Part shown: positions 11,764 to 25,130 of the stretch, piece by piece
Layout of the letters: each line of letters begins with the position of its first letter
How positions within the stretch are numbered: the first letter of the stretch is position 1
DNA from: Stomorhina lunata
Lineage: Eukaryota; Arthropoda; Insecta; Diptera; Rhiniidae
Reading direction: 5' to 3'
Length of the DNA stretch: 64,000 bases
Assembly: GCA_933228675.1 (NCBI GenBank)
Contig: OW121743.1
Location: 50,203,922-50,267,921 of the forward strand
The notes under the pieces: model-generated
What the model was told of the DNA's origin: nothing
Database searches by the model: none
What the model saw: only the letters and a program-made list of their open reading frames with translations
Program-made: the position numbers and the translations under genes

Positions 11764-13130
11764 TAGACAAATATTGTTTGAAATATGGGCGAATCCGAAA
11801 AACCTTAAACCAAATACAAAATTTTAAAACCGCCAAAATCATGTATTTGTGTTTATGGAAAAATTAACCGTATATTGCTTCTTTAGAATATATAATGGAA
11901 ACAATTTTTGATTGCTCTCTTGGTGAATGGTAGGTCTCGAATTTTTATACATTTTTTAAACTAATGGGTTTTTTAAAAGTTCATAAAAATCACAAAAACA
12001 TCCGTTTAGGTATAAAGTTTCAGTATGAGCTCAAAGTCTGCTTAATTTTATACAATTAGATGTAAAAGACCCCATCAAAAGTAATTGGAGTGATATAAAT
12101 AACGGCAAGCAAAAAAGGCCTCACAGTGTGTAGCGTCCGTCACAGAAAAAAAGGTTTATTTAATTTGACTAGTGCAATTTTGCTTTTTTCTTCAATTGAA
12201 CTTGTTTCGTAAAGAGAACTTATAGTGTGCTTTACATAAGGCTAAACATATATAGATGTTTATATAGCATTTTACAGAATATATATGTATATGGAAAGTG
12301 TGTAGCGTCCGTCACACTTTATATTTTTTACAAAATCATATTTATTAAATACAATATTAACGAACACATTTCTGTCTTATTCATAAAGTAATGACACTGT
12401 CTATATCCACAGATTAAATTTAAGATATAAGGTGTTCAAAAATATACAGTAGGGCACATTTTATGCTTTTGAAATTTAATTTTTTTTTTTGAATTATTGT
12501 TACACTCTAAGATATAAAAAGTGAAAAACTTTAAATAAATATATGTATGTAGCCGTTTTGTTAAATACTAACCGCGAATATGAAAAGGAAGGAAGGAAAT
12601 TTGGGAACAAATAAAACCATTATTTTCACTGATTAACGAATCCTTAAAAAATTTATGAAATATAAATATTGTTCTAATAAAAAACCAAACAAATAAAAAC
12701 TGTTTTGTCCATCTTGTAGCGTCCGCAACAGTTTATTTATGGATTTTTGGTGAAACTGGAAACTTTAAATTATTTTATAAAAGCTGTTTTGTAATCCTCT
12801 GATTTTCCTCTATCTTTAATGCATTTACACGTTTTTTATTACTATAACCGGTTTAATAAAATTTACAGAAACATGTGTTGAAAAAAAAATCACTTCCATT
12901 TTTTGTAGCGTCGGTCCCGGCATAAATTAACGAACGCCATTCGATAGCACAATCGATGGCCTAATATTCGCTGAAATCTTTGCAAAGCTATTTAGTGTAG
13001 AACAACAATGGGATAAATTTAAGTACAACAAAATCCGTACAAATGTGTCGTCCGTCACGCAGAATTTGCCCATATGTAAATGTAACAAATTCGGAATATT
13101 TTTTGAAACTGAAATAAATTCTAATTTTAA
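11764..13130. other. Gene-free stretch with a dispersed TGTAGCGTCCGTCACA motif
   Basis: No frame above 60 codons. A 16-18-base motif TGTGTAGCGTCCGTCACA occurs at 12127-12144 and 12299-12316. Diverged versions lie at 12715-12730, 12904-12916 and 13044-13059, all on the same strand but irregularly spaced. In otherwise very AT-rich DNA this is unlikely to be chance. The motif could be subterminal protein-binding sites of an element whose ends I cannot find. Confidence 0.55.
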
Positions 13131-13452
13131 ACAATTTTATATTTTTTTGATATTTTCGATACAAAATTTTTTTTATAGAATAATTTTTGATACAGATACT
13201 TTTCCTTGGACAATTTGTTAGATAAATTTTTTTTTACAGAAAATTTTTTGATAAAAATATTTTTCTGTGAAAATTTTCGATAGAAACATTTTTCTATCGA
13301 AAATTTTTCTCAAAAAATTTTCGATAAAAATATTTGTCTATGAAAAAATTTTCTTTAGAAATATGTTGTTGTAGTAAAATTTTCTGTAAAAAATTTTTGA
13401 TGAAAAATTTTTCAATAGAAACATTTTTAATAAAGAAAATTTTCTATAAAAA
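13131..13452. repeat. Degenerate AT satellite resembling the 32-bp repeat (left part)
   Basis: Irregular repeats of GAAAATTTT, CGATAGAAA and TATTTTTCT-like words resemble, in degraded form, the 32-bp satellite at 32720-35670. The array continues after the inserted CCCAGC copy, at about 14732-14820. The 65-codon frame at 13334-13531 crosses the insertion boundary and is spurious. Confidence 0.55.
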
Positions 13453-13454
13453 AA

Positions 13455-14729
13455 CCCAGCAAAACTTTAGTAATGGCAAGTACTCTGATAACTGGTTACC
13501 TTGTAACGACTACAACATACCATCCGAATAAATAATAAGTTATTACAGAAGTACTTATTTGTAATTAAGATGGTAATTTAAACTGAATGGCCCCGGTTCA
13601 AATCCCACCAAGGGCAACATTTTTTTTTAGTTTTTTTTTTTATTAAAAGAGTCTTTTTAAATGATTTTTGAATTTTAAGAACTTAAATATTATCTTCTGT
13701 AAAAAAAATTTGTGAAACTAACTCACGTTAATGAAAAAGTAGGGGGTGTTGAATACCAAACACGATTGTAATTGGTCTTAACTTGGTAAGCCCAACTTAT
13801 CTGGGTCATCCTTCATCTCAACTGTGGACACACACTTCCTCATGGTATCACCCGGGGAGCTAGTTTAACACCAATTAACATTGTGAGTTAACATGTTCCG
13901 AGAGTTGTCCCATAAGATCGATAAAAATGGGTTAGGATTACGGGCTAGTAACCCTCTCTTGAAAAAAAATACAATGAAGAGGATAAAATTAGAATTGAAA
14001 TGTCCCACTACCCAATGTTAGAATAGGATGTCCGAAACTTCGATAGAAAGACCAAGTAGAGGAACATTATTCAAAGCTTGGCCTATAAAATTGGAGAATA
14101 TTCGCACAAGATCGAAATCCATGGAATTCTAAAACATGCTCGGACTTTGACCTTAACAGGTTGTAACATTTAATTAAGTAAGAGTCAATCTTATGTAAAA
14201 ACTTATACAAAAAAGAAGATTTAAATTGTTTAAGTTTTAAAATAATTTTAAAAAAAGTTTTAAAATAATTACAAAAAATCGTTTAAAAATATTTTTCCAA
14301 AAATTACAACAAAGCAAAAAAAAGCAAGGAAAAACAAAGTTATTTTCACATGATTTTGGATCTAAAAATAAAAATTGCTTATATTAATTATAAGCTGCTA
14401 AGTTTTCAACATATGAAGTAGCTCAGTGGAAGAGTCTCTGCCTAGCAGTCGGAGGGTCTGGGTTCGAGCCCCCATGGGATCATAAAAAAAATTGTATTTC
14501 GTTTAAAAATATATGTTTTTAATAAAACAACAACAAAACAGTTGTTGCTGTTGTTGTTGTTGCTTGCAAATTGCTTACCCAAGTCATTATTTTTCTGCAA
14601 TTGGTAAGTACTTGCCTCCAATGACATCCCCATGTTAATGTAATGACTTAAACAGCGAATGAGTAAGTAGTTCGTGTTCAATAGTTTAACTGTTTAACTC
14701 ATTATTTGGTAATGAAAAGTTTTACTGGG
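13455..14729 (+). mobile_element. CCCAGC element, copy 2 (TSD AA)
   Basis: A 1275-bp copy, highly similar to copy 1. It is flanked by AA (13453-13454 and 14730-14731), though the left flank is an A run, so this duplication alone is weak. It lies within the degenerate AT satellite. It lacks a ~30-base piece near 13740 that copies 1 and 3 have (around ATACCATCATGAGTCAATTT). The tRNA-like module and the CAACAACAA hairpin are intact. Confidence 0.83.
14412..14484 (+). other. tRNA-like module of CCCAGC copy 2
   Basis: A 73-base module with A box TAGCTCAGTGG and B box GGTTCGAGCC. It differs from copy 1 at only a few positions, such as GTCTCTGCC where copy 1 has GGTTCTGCC. Confidence 0.7.
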
Positions 14730-14731
14730 AA

Positions 14732-14820
14732 TGTTTGATAAAAAAAAAATTCTATACAAAAAATTTAAAAAAAAAATCCCATAAAAAACAATTTGATAAA
14801 AGAATTTTTTATAGAAACAC
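14732..14820. repeat. Degenerate AT satellite (right part)
   Basis: Continues the array at 13131-13452, split by CCCAGC copy 2. TTTGATAAAA and TTTTTTATAGAAA words match the left part. Confidence 0.5.
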
Positions 14821-16809
14821 ATGTCCGATTTTAAGTGTAGGTAGACCACCTTTTTAAAGAAGTGGACAGAAGCAACTGTAAAAATTATATGAAGGGAATT
14901 CCGAAAAAGTCGATCATTTTATAAATTCTGAATAATAAGTCATAATTTTTATGTTAAATGCTAATAAATTTGCTTATTTTGAAAAATTTTATGTTGCGCG
15001 GCTTGAGTTTTGTTTAATTTAATTCTTTTACATTCAGAACACTCTTTGTGTATATACAGACAGGCGATACTAAATCGATAATTAAGTCTGAGAATATTAA
15101 GAATAATTTCGATTAAATTTCGTTTCTTAAGAAATCTATAGTTGTTTATTTATTCTATTACAATAAATAAAATCTGTTGGTTAAGACAAAAGCAATCTAT
15201 CAATAAAGATCTATCAATAAAGATAAGAAACATTTCTCGCCTTGAGTTCAAATTTAAAGAATATTTCCTTAAGGCTTCTAACATTGTGGTCGGTTTTAAT
15301 TTAGTTTTGATGTTTAAAATCTGATGTTGTTTGGTCAAAACGATAATAATACTTAGTTTTGAAACTTTAGCTATAAGTGCTAACTACAACTAAGTTTGCT
15401 CTATAGCTAAAGGAGCAAAATAACTATTTTGTTGTGAACAAAAAGTTTATACTTTTTAAAAGAAGGATCATAAAAATACAAATACTTGTGCGTACTACAT
15501 GCAGTTATTGTATATAAAAACTATTGTTTAAAACATAGTTTTTTGTAGCAGTTGGTAGAAAGTTTTGTTAAGCTTTAATTTCCGCTATATTTAAATTTAG
15601 TTCAATTTCTTAAAGGAAATGAAATTTAGTTTTAGAAGACTTAAGTACAAAATTTTCTTCAATTTATTTTGGAAATTTTTAAAAATCTTTTTAAATATTT
15701 CATATTTAAAATTTCTATGAAAAATTCTTAATTAGCTTTTAATTAACTCCTTTAATGTTTTTGAGATGTGATTTTGATAAAAAAAATGTTTTTCAGTTAA
15801 AAAATTAACCACTTCAATCTATCACATAAATTTTAAATTCATGTTCATTTTTTCAACAATTCAAGCAAGTGTCAAAATAAATTGATTTTTTTTCAGTAAA
15901 TCAAGAAAAATCATTAATGGCAAAATAACAGACTTAAATATAAATATTTCGAAAAATAAAACATTAACTTTTTCATATTTTTTGCTAGTAATTGGTTTCT
16001 TATTGTTAAAGTTTGGCATAACCTTTCATTTTGTTCTTCAAAAAAAATATTTTTATCTTGCAGCAAAAATTTGTTTGAATATAAACATTTTCATAACAAA
16101 TTCATTTTAACAATTTTATTATTATTATTATTTTTGTCACGTAGATGACATTGACACATAACTGACAGGTAATTAGTGAAAATCACATAAAAAGAAAAGA
16201 ATAAAGAAATACTAAACGAAAAATTAAGTTCTTAAATACAAAAAAATACTTTTCAAGTTGTATCAGCAAAACGCATTTTCTCTCATTTTCCCCCATTTTA
16301 GCTTCTATCTTCTTCCTCATAATGTATTAAGTTTTTTTTTTCAAAACTTCGAAAATGGTCAAATGAATACATTTGACTGCTTTGAATAAACTCAGCCAGT
16401 TTTCAAACAGGAAATCCTGCTCAAAACTTACGTGATTGAGGCTTTCAAAAAATAGTTGTCATAAAAGCTTATACGTCAATATATAAAGACAAAATCTCTT
16501 AGGATTTGAGGTCTCTTTAAGAAAAAAACTTATAAAACATGGTCGTTCATACCTTTTTCTGTTGGGTTTGATAATGGCGTAATAATCGATTTGAGAATTA
16601 TCTTTTATCGAAAGCTTAAAAACAAATGTTACAAAATCAAAATGTACAAGAAAGGAATTTTAATCAGAAAGTAGAGATAAAAAGATATTATCATCTCTAA
16701 AATGGTGTCATTCATTTTATGTAACAAAAATTGGATAATTTAAAGATTAAAGAAAACAAATCTAAATCATAAAGAGTTTTGTAGAAAACTGGCTCATGGA
16801 AAATTTTAT
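14821..16809. other. AT-rich sequence, nothing recognised
   Basis: Long AT-rich stretch with only short low-complexity frames (15142-15338, on both strands). No termini or tandem structure seen. Confidence 0.5.
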
Positions 16810-16811
16810 TA

Positions 16812-18085
16812 TCGGGTGGTTAAATTTCAAGAGCCGATGTTGATTTTGAATAAAACACAAACTATTTAGGAAATTATTGTGATTTTATTTTATTATGATA
16901 TATTGTTATTACTCAATTATGTATGGAACAAAATATCGGCCAAATGGGTGCCGCGACCACGGCGGCACACCTCCATCCGATGGTCCAAATTTTCGATGAC
17001 CCTGAGGCATAATGGAGGTTCTATGCCGTTAATGTGCCGAATTATCTTATCTTTTAGCTCTTGAATTGTTGCTGGCTTATCGACGTACACATTTTCTTTC
17101 AAATAACTCCAAAGAAAAAAGTCCAACGGTGTCAAATCACATGATCTTGGCGGCCAATTGACATCGCCATTACGTGAGATAACACGGCCATTGAATTTGT
17201 TGCGCAAAAGAGCCATTGTTTCGTAAGCTGTGTGGCAAGTGGCACCGTCCTGCTGAAACCACATATCGTCCACATTCATATCTTCCAATTCGGGCCATAA
17301 AAAGTTCGTTATCATCTCACGATAGCGAACACCATTCACAGTAACTGCCTGACCGGCCTCATTTTGGAAAAAATACGGCCCGATGATGCCGCCAGCCCAT
17401 AAACCGCACCAAACAGTCACTCTTTGTGGGTGTATTGGTTTTTCGACAATCACTCTTGGATTCTCATTCGGCAATTCTGTTTATTGACGAATCCACTGAG
17501 GTGAAAATGTGCTTCATCACTGAAGATGATTTTCTTCGAAAATTGATCATCCACTGTTGCCATTTCCTGCCACCATTCTGCCTATTCACGACGTTTGGAA
17601 TGGCCAAGAGGCTTTAGTTCTTGAGCAAATTGCACCTTGTAAGCGTGTAAATGCAAGTCTTTATGCATAATTTTCATCAACGACGAGCGTGAGAGGTGCA
17701 ATTATTGGGCACGACGACGAGTTGAGGTGGACGACTCTTCAGCCACACTATCGCGAACAGCAGCAATATTTTCTGCAGTACGAGCATGCACTGGTGTTCT
17801 CACATCTTCTACAGAACCGGTTTGCTCGAATTTTTCTACGATTTTTGCGATTTGGACGATCAAATTAACCAAAAAAATCACGAAGTGCACGATATGCATT
17901 TTGATTTGAACGCCCATTTACATAATAAGTCTGGATAACTTTAACACGTTGTTGAATTATGTATCTTTCTATGGTTCAAATTGAGTAAGTCTGAAATAGA
18001 GAAATGTCAAATAAAATTCGGAAAAAAACTTAGCGTTTAGGTGTGGTTCACATTCAACATCGGCCCTTACAATTTAACCACCCTT
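16812..18085 (-). mobile_element. Mariner-like element, DD41D (rosa-like) type, 1274 bp
   Basis: Inverted ends share GGGTGGTTAAATT and GCCGATGTTGA (left 16814-16843, right about 18054-18083), preceded by two differing bases and by TA on both sides (16810-16811, 18086-18087). Length, TA duplication and coding content fit a full-length mariner. The transposase reads on the minus strand and is broken. Near-complete ends mean it could have remained mobilisable by a related transposase after its own gene died. Confidence 0.9.
16917..17975 (-). pseudogene. Broken mariner transposase (DD41D type)
   Basis: The C-terminal 185 codons (16917-17474) are open. They hold the second and third catalytic aspartates: QQDGATCH (D76 of this frame) and CDLTPLDFFLW (D118), with 41 residues between them. 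That spacing is the signature of the DD41D (rosa) mariner group. Upstream, in another frame, lie FSDEAHFHLSG with the first aspartate, KRREXAEWW, and an N-terminal helix-turn-helix region (KIVEKFEQTGSVEDVRTP). At least two frame shifts (near 17465 and about 17880) and in-frame stops near 17620 and 17703 inactivate it. All three catalytic residues survive, so decay is moderate. Confidence 0.9.
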
Positions 18086-18286
18086 TATATCAAAAATTTT
18101 CCATAACAAATTTATTGATTTTGGCTAGGATATGTTGTGCGAATCTATGAAAATAAAGAGTGCTCTAAATAAAATTTGTAGTTGGATTTTCTTAAATAAA
18201 AATCAAACCTTTTAATATAAAAACTCTACAAAATACGCAAATATAATGACATATTATACAAAATCATTTAGCATTAAAATGTTTAC

Positions 18287-19060
18287 TTAGTACTCGGGTT
18301 TTGCAAAATTATCGACTTTTTTCGGAAACCCTCCCATTAAAGATTTTACAGTTGCTTCTGATACCTTTTCGGAGGATGTGTTCCACCTGCGCTTAAAATC
18401 GGACATGTTCTTGGTAATCTTTCCTGTGTTCTTCAATTCCTTTTTTACAAGAGCCCAATACCTTTCCACAGGCCGAAGTTCTGGACAGTTAGGTGGATTT
18501 GCCTCTCGTGGTACAAAAATGACATTATTCTTTGAGTACCACTCAAGTGCCTTTTTTCCATAATGGCATGATGCCAAATTGGGCCAAAAAAATGTAGTCA
18601 CTCTGTGCTCTCTTAAAAAGGGTAACAACCGTTTTTGTAGGCACTCCTTTATATAAATTTCTGTGCCAGATGCCACAAATACTTCTTTTGCCACAACTGC
18701 AAATAGCTTGCCACACGAGAAACTTCTTAGGGAATTTTGTTTGTTTTTTTGTGCGAAACTCTTGCCGAACATTGCCCCGTTTATCAGCAACATAAAAATC
18801 TTGACCAGGAAGTTGAGAAAAGTCTGCCAGTACGTATGTTTCATCATCCATCACACAACAGGTGTATTTTTTTATAAAATCAGACTTCAATTTTTTCGCT
18901 CTTTTTTTTGCTCCAAAGTTCTTTATAGCATTGCGATCTGGAACCTTTTGGACTTTGTATGTCTTCAGTCCAGCATAAGCTTTGACTCTATCTGCAAAAT
19001 TCGTGGAACATTTTACCGTACGAGCTGCTTTTCTTCAAAGTCTATTTTGAGACTTCTCAA
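18287..19060 (-). pseudogene. Truncated IS630/Tc1-type transposase (DD37E-like)
   Basis: Pieces in order on the minus strand: KAYAGLKTYKVQKVPDRN, CCVMDDETYV with the first aspartate (frame 18543-18890), KFLVWQAICSCGK, then in a shifted frame (18287-18847) FFWPNLASCHYGKKALEWY and PNCPELRPVERYWALVKKEL. Thirty-seven residues separate the second catalytic position from the glutamate of RPVERYW, as in DD37E elements. Position two is Asn where an Asp is expected. The N-terminal DNA-binding domain is missing, and no inverted ends were found. A remnant with that domain lies at 29330-29610. Confidence 0.82.
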
Positions 19061-19139
19061 CCGCGTACAAACTCTATTGACTCATTGGAGCATCGTCGGT
19101 ATGTGAGTTTGCGTTTCACTGTTCTATCGCTATTATAAT

Positions 19140-19490
19140 TGTATTTACTTTCATGCTTAAATTTCCTATATTTACAACCTGTTAAGGTCAAAGGCCGAGC
19201 ATGTTTAAGAATTTCATGCGCTCGATCTTATTTTCTTTTTCCAGGAGTAGGTTTCTAGCCCGACGTCCAAACCCATATTTTTAAAGCTGTTATGGGAGAA
19301 CTCTCGCCGCATGTTAGCTCACTTTAGTAAAGGATGGTAACGTAGTTCCCAGGGTAGTGCCATGAGGAGGTCAGTGTCCACAGTTGAGATAAAGGATAAC
19401 CAAGATATGTTTGGGCTTAAGAAAACCGCTGCTTTGTACTTAACGTCCCCTACATCACCCAAACGAAATTCAACAAGGATTGTACTATAG
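19140..19490 (-). repeat. Old, diverged internal part of a CCCAGC-type element
   Basis: The text around 19175-19460 parallels copy 3 at 20350-20780: ACCTGTTAAGGTCAAAG, CGAGCATGTTTAAGAAT, TATGGGAGAACTCTCG, CATGAGGAGGT, GTGTCCACAGTTGAGAT and CATCCCCTACATAAT-like words, in the same order. It has many substitutions and no termini or tRNA-like module. It is a much older relative lying 300 bp from a young copy. Confidence 0.7.
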
Positions 19491-19788
19491 AGAAAACTCG
19501 GTTCTTAGCTGCACAACACATGTGGAATAAACTTTCTGCATTAGTCTTATCTTTTAATTACGATATCCAAAGTTTTAAATCGAATATCTATAAACACTAA
19601 AAAGAGGGTTGGTGTATCCTCCTGTCCGCAACCCATAAGTAGGGTGGGTCAAAATGTTTCAGAAATTTACAATCTATAATATTAATACGCAAGCACCCAT
19701 TTATTATCCCCTTTTACGCTTTAATTATACACTCATTTCTGGAAAATTTTATACCATTTGAAAGGTATTTTTCCGTAGATCAGACGAA

Positions 19789-21095
19789 CCCAGTAAAACT
19801 TTTCATTACCAAATAATGAGTTAAACAGTTAAACTATTGAACGCGAACTACTTACTCATTCGCTGTTTAAGTCATTACATTAACATGGGGATGTCATTGG
19901 AGGCAAGTACTTACCAATTGCAGAAAAGTATTGACTTGGGTAAGCAATTTGAAAGCAACAACAACAACAGCAACAACATTTTTGTTGTTGTTTTATTAAA
20001 GACATATATTTTTAAACGAAATACAAAATTTTTTTTATGATCCCATGGGGGCTCGAACCCAGACCCTCCGACTGCTAGGCAGAGACTCTTCCACTGAGCT
20101 ACTTCATATGTTGAAAACTTAGCAGCTTATAATTAATATAAACAATTTTTATTTTTAGATCCAAAATCATGTGAAAATAACTTTGTTTTTCCCTGCTTTT
20201 TTTTGCTTTGTTGTAATTTTTGGAAAAATATTTTTATACGATTTTTTGTAATTATTTTAAAACTTTTTTAAAATTATTTTAAAACTTAAACAATTTAAAT
20301 CTTCTTTTTTGTATAAGTTTTTATATAAGATTGACTCTTACTTACTTAAATGTTACAACCTGTTAAGGTCAAAGTCCGAGCATATTTTAGAATCCCATGG
20401 ATTTCGATCTTGTGCGAATATTCTCCAATTTTATAGGCCAAGCTTTGAAAAATGTTCCTCTAGTTGGTCTTTCTATCGAAGTTTCGGACATCCTCCTCTA
20501 ACATTGGGTAGTGGAACATTTCAATTCTAATTTTATCCTCTTCATTGTATTTTTTTCAAGAGAGGGTTACTAGCCCGTAATCCTAACCCATTTTTATCGA
20601 TCTTATGGGACAACTCTCGGAACATGTTAACTCACAATATTAATGGGTGTAAAACTAGCTCCCCGGGTGATACAATGAGGAGGTATGTGTCCACAGTTGA
20701 GATGAAGGATGGCCCAGATAAGTTGGGCTTACCAAGTTAAGACCAATTAGAATCGTGTTTGGTATTCAACATCCCCTACATAATCAAAATTGACTCATGA
20801 TGGCATTTTTTCATTAACGTGAGAGTTAGTTTTACAAATTTTTTTTACAGAAGATAATATTTAAGTTCTTAAAATTCAAAAATCATTTAAAAAGACTCTT
20901 TTAAAAAAAAAAAAAAAAACTAAAAAAAATTGTTGCCCTTGGTGGGATTTGAACCGGGGCCATTCAGTTTAAATTACCATCTTAATTTTAAATAAGTACT
21001 TCTGTAATAACTTATTATTTATTCGGATGGTATGTTGTAGTCGTTACAAGGTTACCAGTTATCAGAGTACTTGCCATTACCAAAGTTTTGCTGGG
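19789..21095 (-). mobile_element. CCCAGC element, copy 3 (TSD AA)
   Basis: A 1307-bp copy in reverse orientation, bounded by CCCAGTAAAACTTTTCATTA at 19789 and the complement of CCCAGCAAAACTTTGGTAAT ending at 21095. It is flanked by AA on both sides (19787-19788, 21096-21097). The 67- and 73-codon frames in it are not real genes; the first recurs in other copies only because the DNA is conserved. Confidence 0.87.
20036..20108 (-). other. tRNA-like module of CCCAGC copy 3
   Basis: The same 73-base module on the minus strand, with intact A box and B box. Confidence 0.7.
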
Positions 21096-21097
21096 AA

Positions 21098-22029
21098 TCT
21101 ATATTTTATTAAAATCGGTTCAGTTTAAAAAAATCGGTTTGGTATTTAAAAATCTTACTAACACAATAAAGAAAACTCACATGCATATGAAATTCACTTA
21201 AGAATCAAACAAAAGAAATTGTATGCAAGCATGTTTTTTTTTTGTTTTTATTATTTTTGGTGAGTGGTGAGAATAAAAGAGTATATTTGTGGGGAGACAG
21301 TGGTAGACAAAGACAAAACTAAAGAGTATTTTATTACAATTAAATAAATGTTTTTGTTTTGTAAAATAATAGCAACAAAAATTATTGGTATTGTTTTTAT
21401 TATTTGTGGTGAGGGAGTGAAAGACAAAATCAATATTTTGGAAGATTTGACAAAAAAAAAGTACTTAAAATGTAAACCTTTCAAATTTGAATTATTTGAG
21501 GTTAAATTTTTATGGAATTTTGTTTTTTTTGGGTTGGTTTATTGGGATAAAATCTTCGAGTGATTGAGGAATAAATATTGTGTTAAAAAATTAAATAATA
21601 TTGCAGTTAAGGGCAAGCATGAGATCGTTAAGAGCTATTTTACAATGATAATTTTTTTAAGAGTCACAGTAGTAAAGAGTTGGATAAGAACATTATGACT
21701 TATACCCAAAAGAACTTCTTGGTTCTCGCGGTAAATTATGCAGTAAAATGATAATAAATTTTAAATATTAGGATCTTTGTTAAAAAGTTAAATAAGACCT
21801 TGATTTCTCTATCATTTTTGTCAGTCCGTTAGTAACGCTTACAAGTTTATCTGTTCATCACTTCACAGAGCATTTTGACATTTTAAAAACTTGCTACACC
21901 GACACTGTCATTTTTGACTTAAAGCTCTGATTGTATGAGTTTTCTTTTTATAAAGAAGTAACACTCAGGCAAATACTGCCTATACAATTGCATATGGAGT
22001 ATATACGAATTGGGTAACCTTATTTGGAA
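21098..22029. other. AT-rich sequence, nothing recognised
   Basis: Two overlapping low-complexity frames on opposite strands (21251-21563) show no recognisable domain. No repeat ends seen. Confidence 0.45.
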
Positions 22030-22358
22030 AGGGGATGGTAGAGAAGAGAAAGGTATATCTATTTTTCGAACAGTGAAGTTGCGCCATTTGTTGTTATTTA
22101 GACGTATTTTTTTGTTTTACAGCCAATTTTATTTATTTTTCGTAGACGGCGTGTTATTGCTGTAGTCTTACTGCCGACGGAAGATGCTGTGGTAATTAAT
22201 AATTTTAATTCTGTTATCATTGACTCCCAGTGGAGCATAGGACCTTAAATTTAATACAAATTAATAATTACAGAAATTGTTGTTGCCGAGACCGGGGATC
22301 GAACTCAGGCTCAATGTGATATTACGAGCTAACCAACTAAGCTACAGCACGGGAAATT
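22030..22358 (-). mobile_element. tRNA-derived SINE, near full length
   Basis: On the minus strand the head has A box TAGCTTAGTTGG (complement of 22333-22344) and B box GAGTTCGATCCC (complement of 22295-22306). It is followed by CGGTCTCGGCAACAACAATT, CTGTAATTATTAATTTG, CCTATGCTCCACTGG and GGCGCAACTTCACTG, and then AAAAATAGATATACC. A second, internally deleted copy at 50733-50885 shares head, middle and tail words in the same order, which defines the family. No target duplication was resolved. Confidence 0.75.
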
Positions 22359-22479
22359 TGTATTCACAATGAACTAGATGACGGTCGATTGTGTCGACCG
22401 CAGGATACGCTAGTATGTATAAAAATCGTAACCCATACAAAAATAAAATTTGATAATTGTTAGTGCAATAAAAAATGTG

Positions 22480-25130
<2,651 letters not shown>

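Noticed and set aside
18663..19106. A 147-codon plus-strand gene.
   Set aside because: It is the antisense shadow of the DD37E-like transposase remnant.
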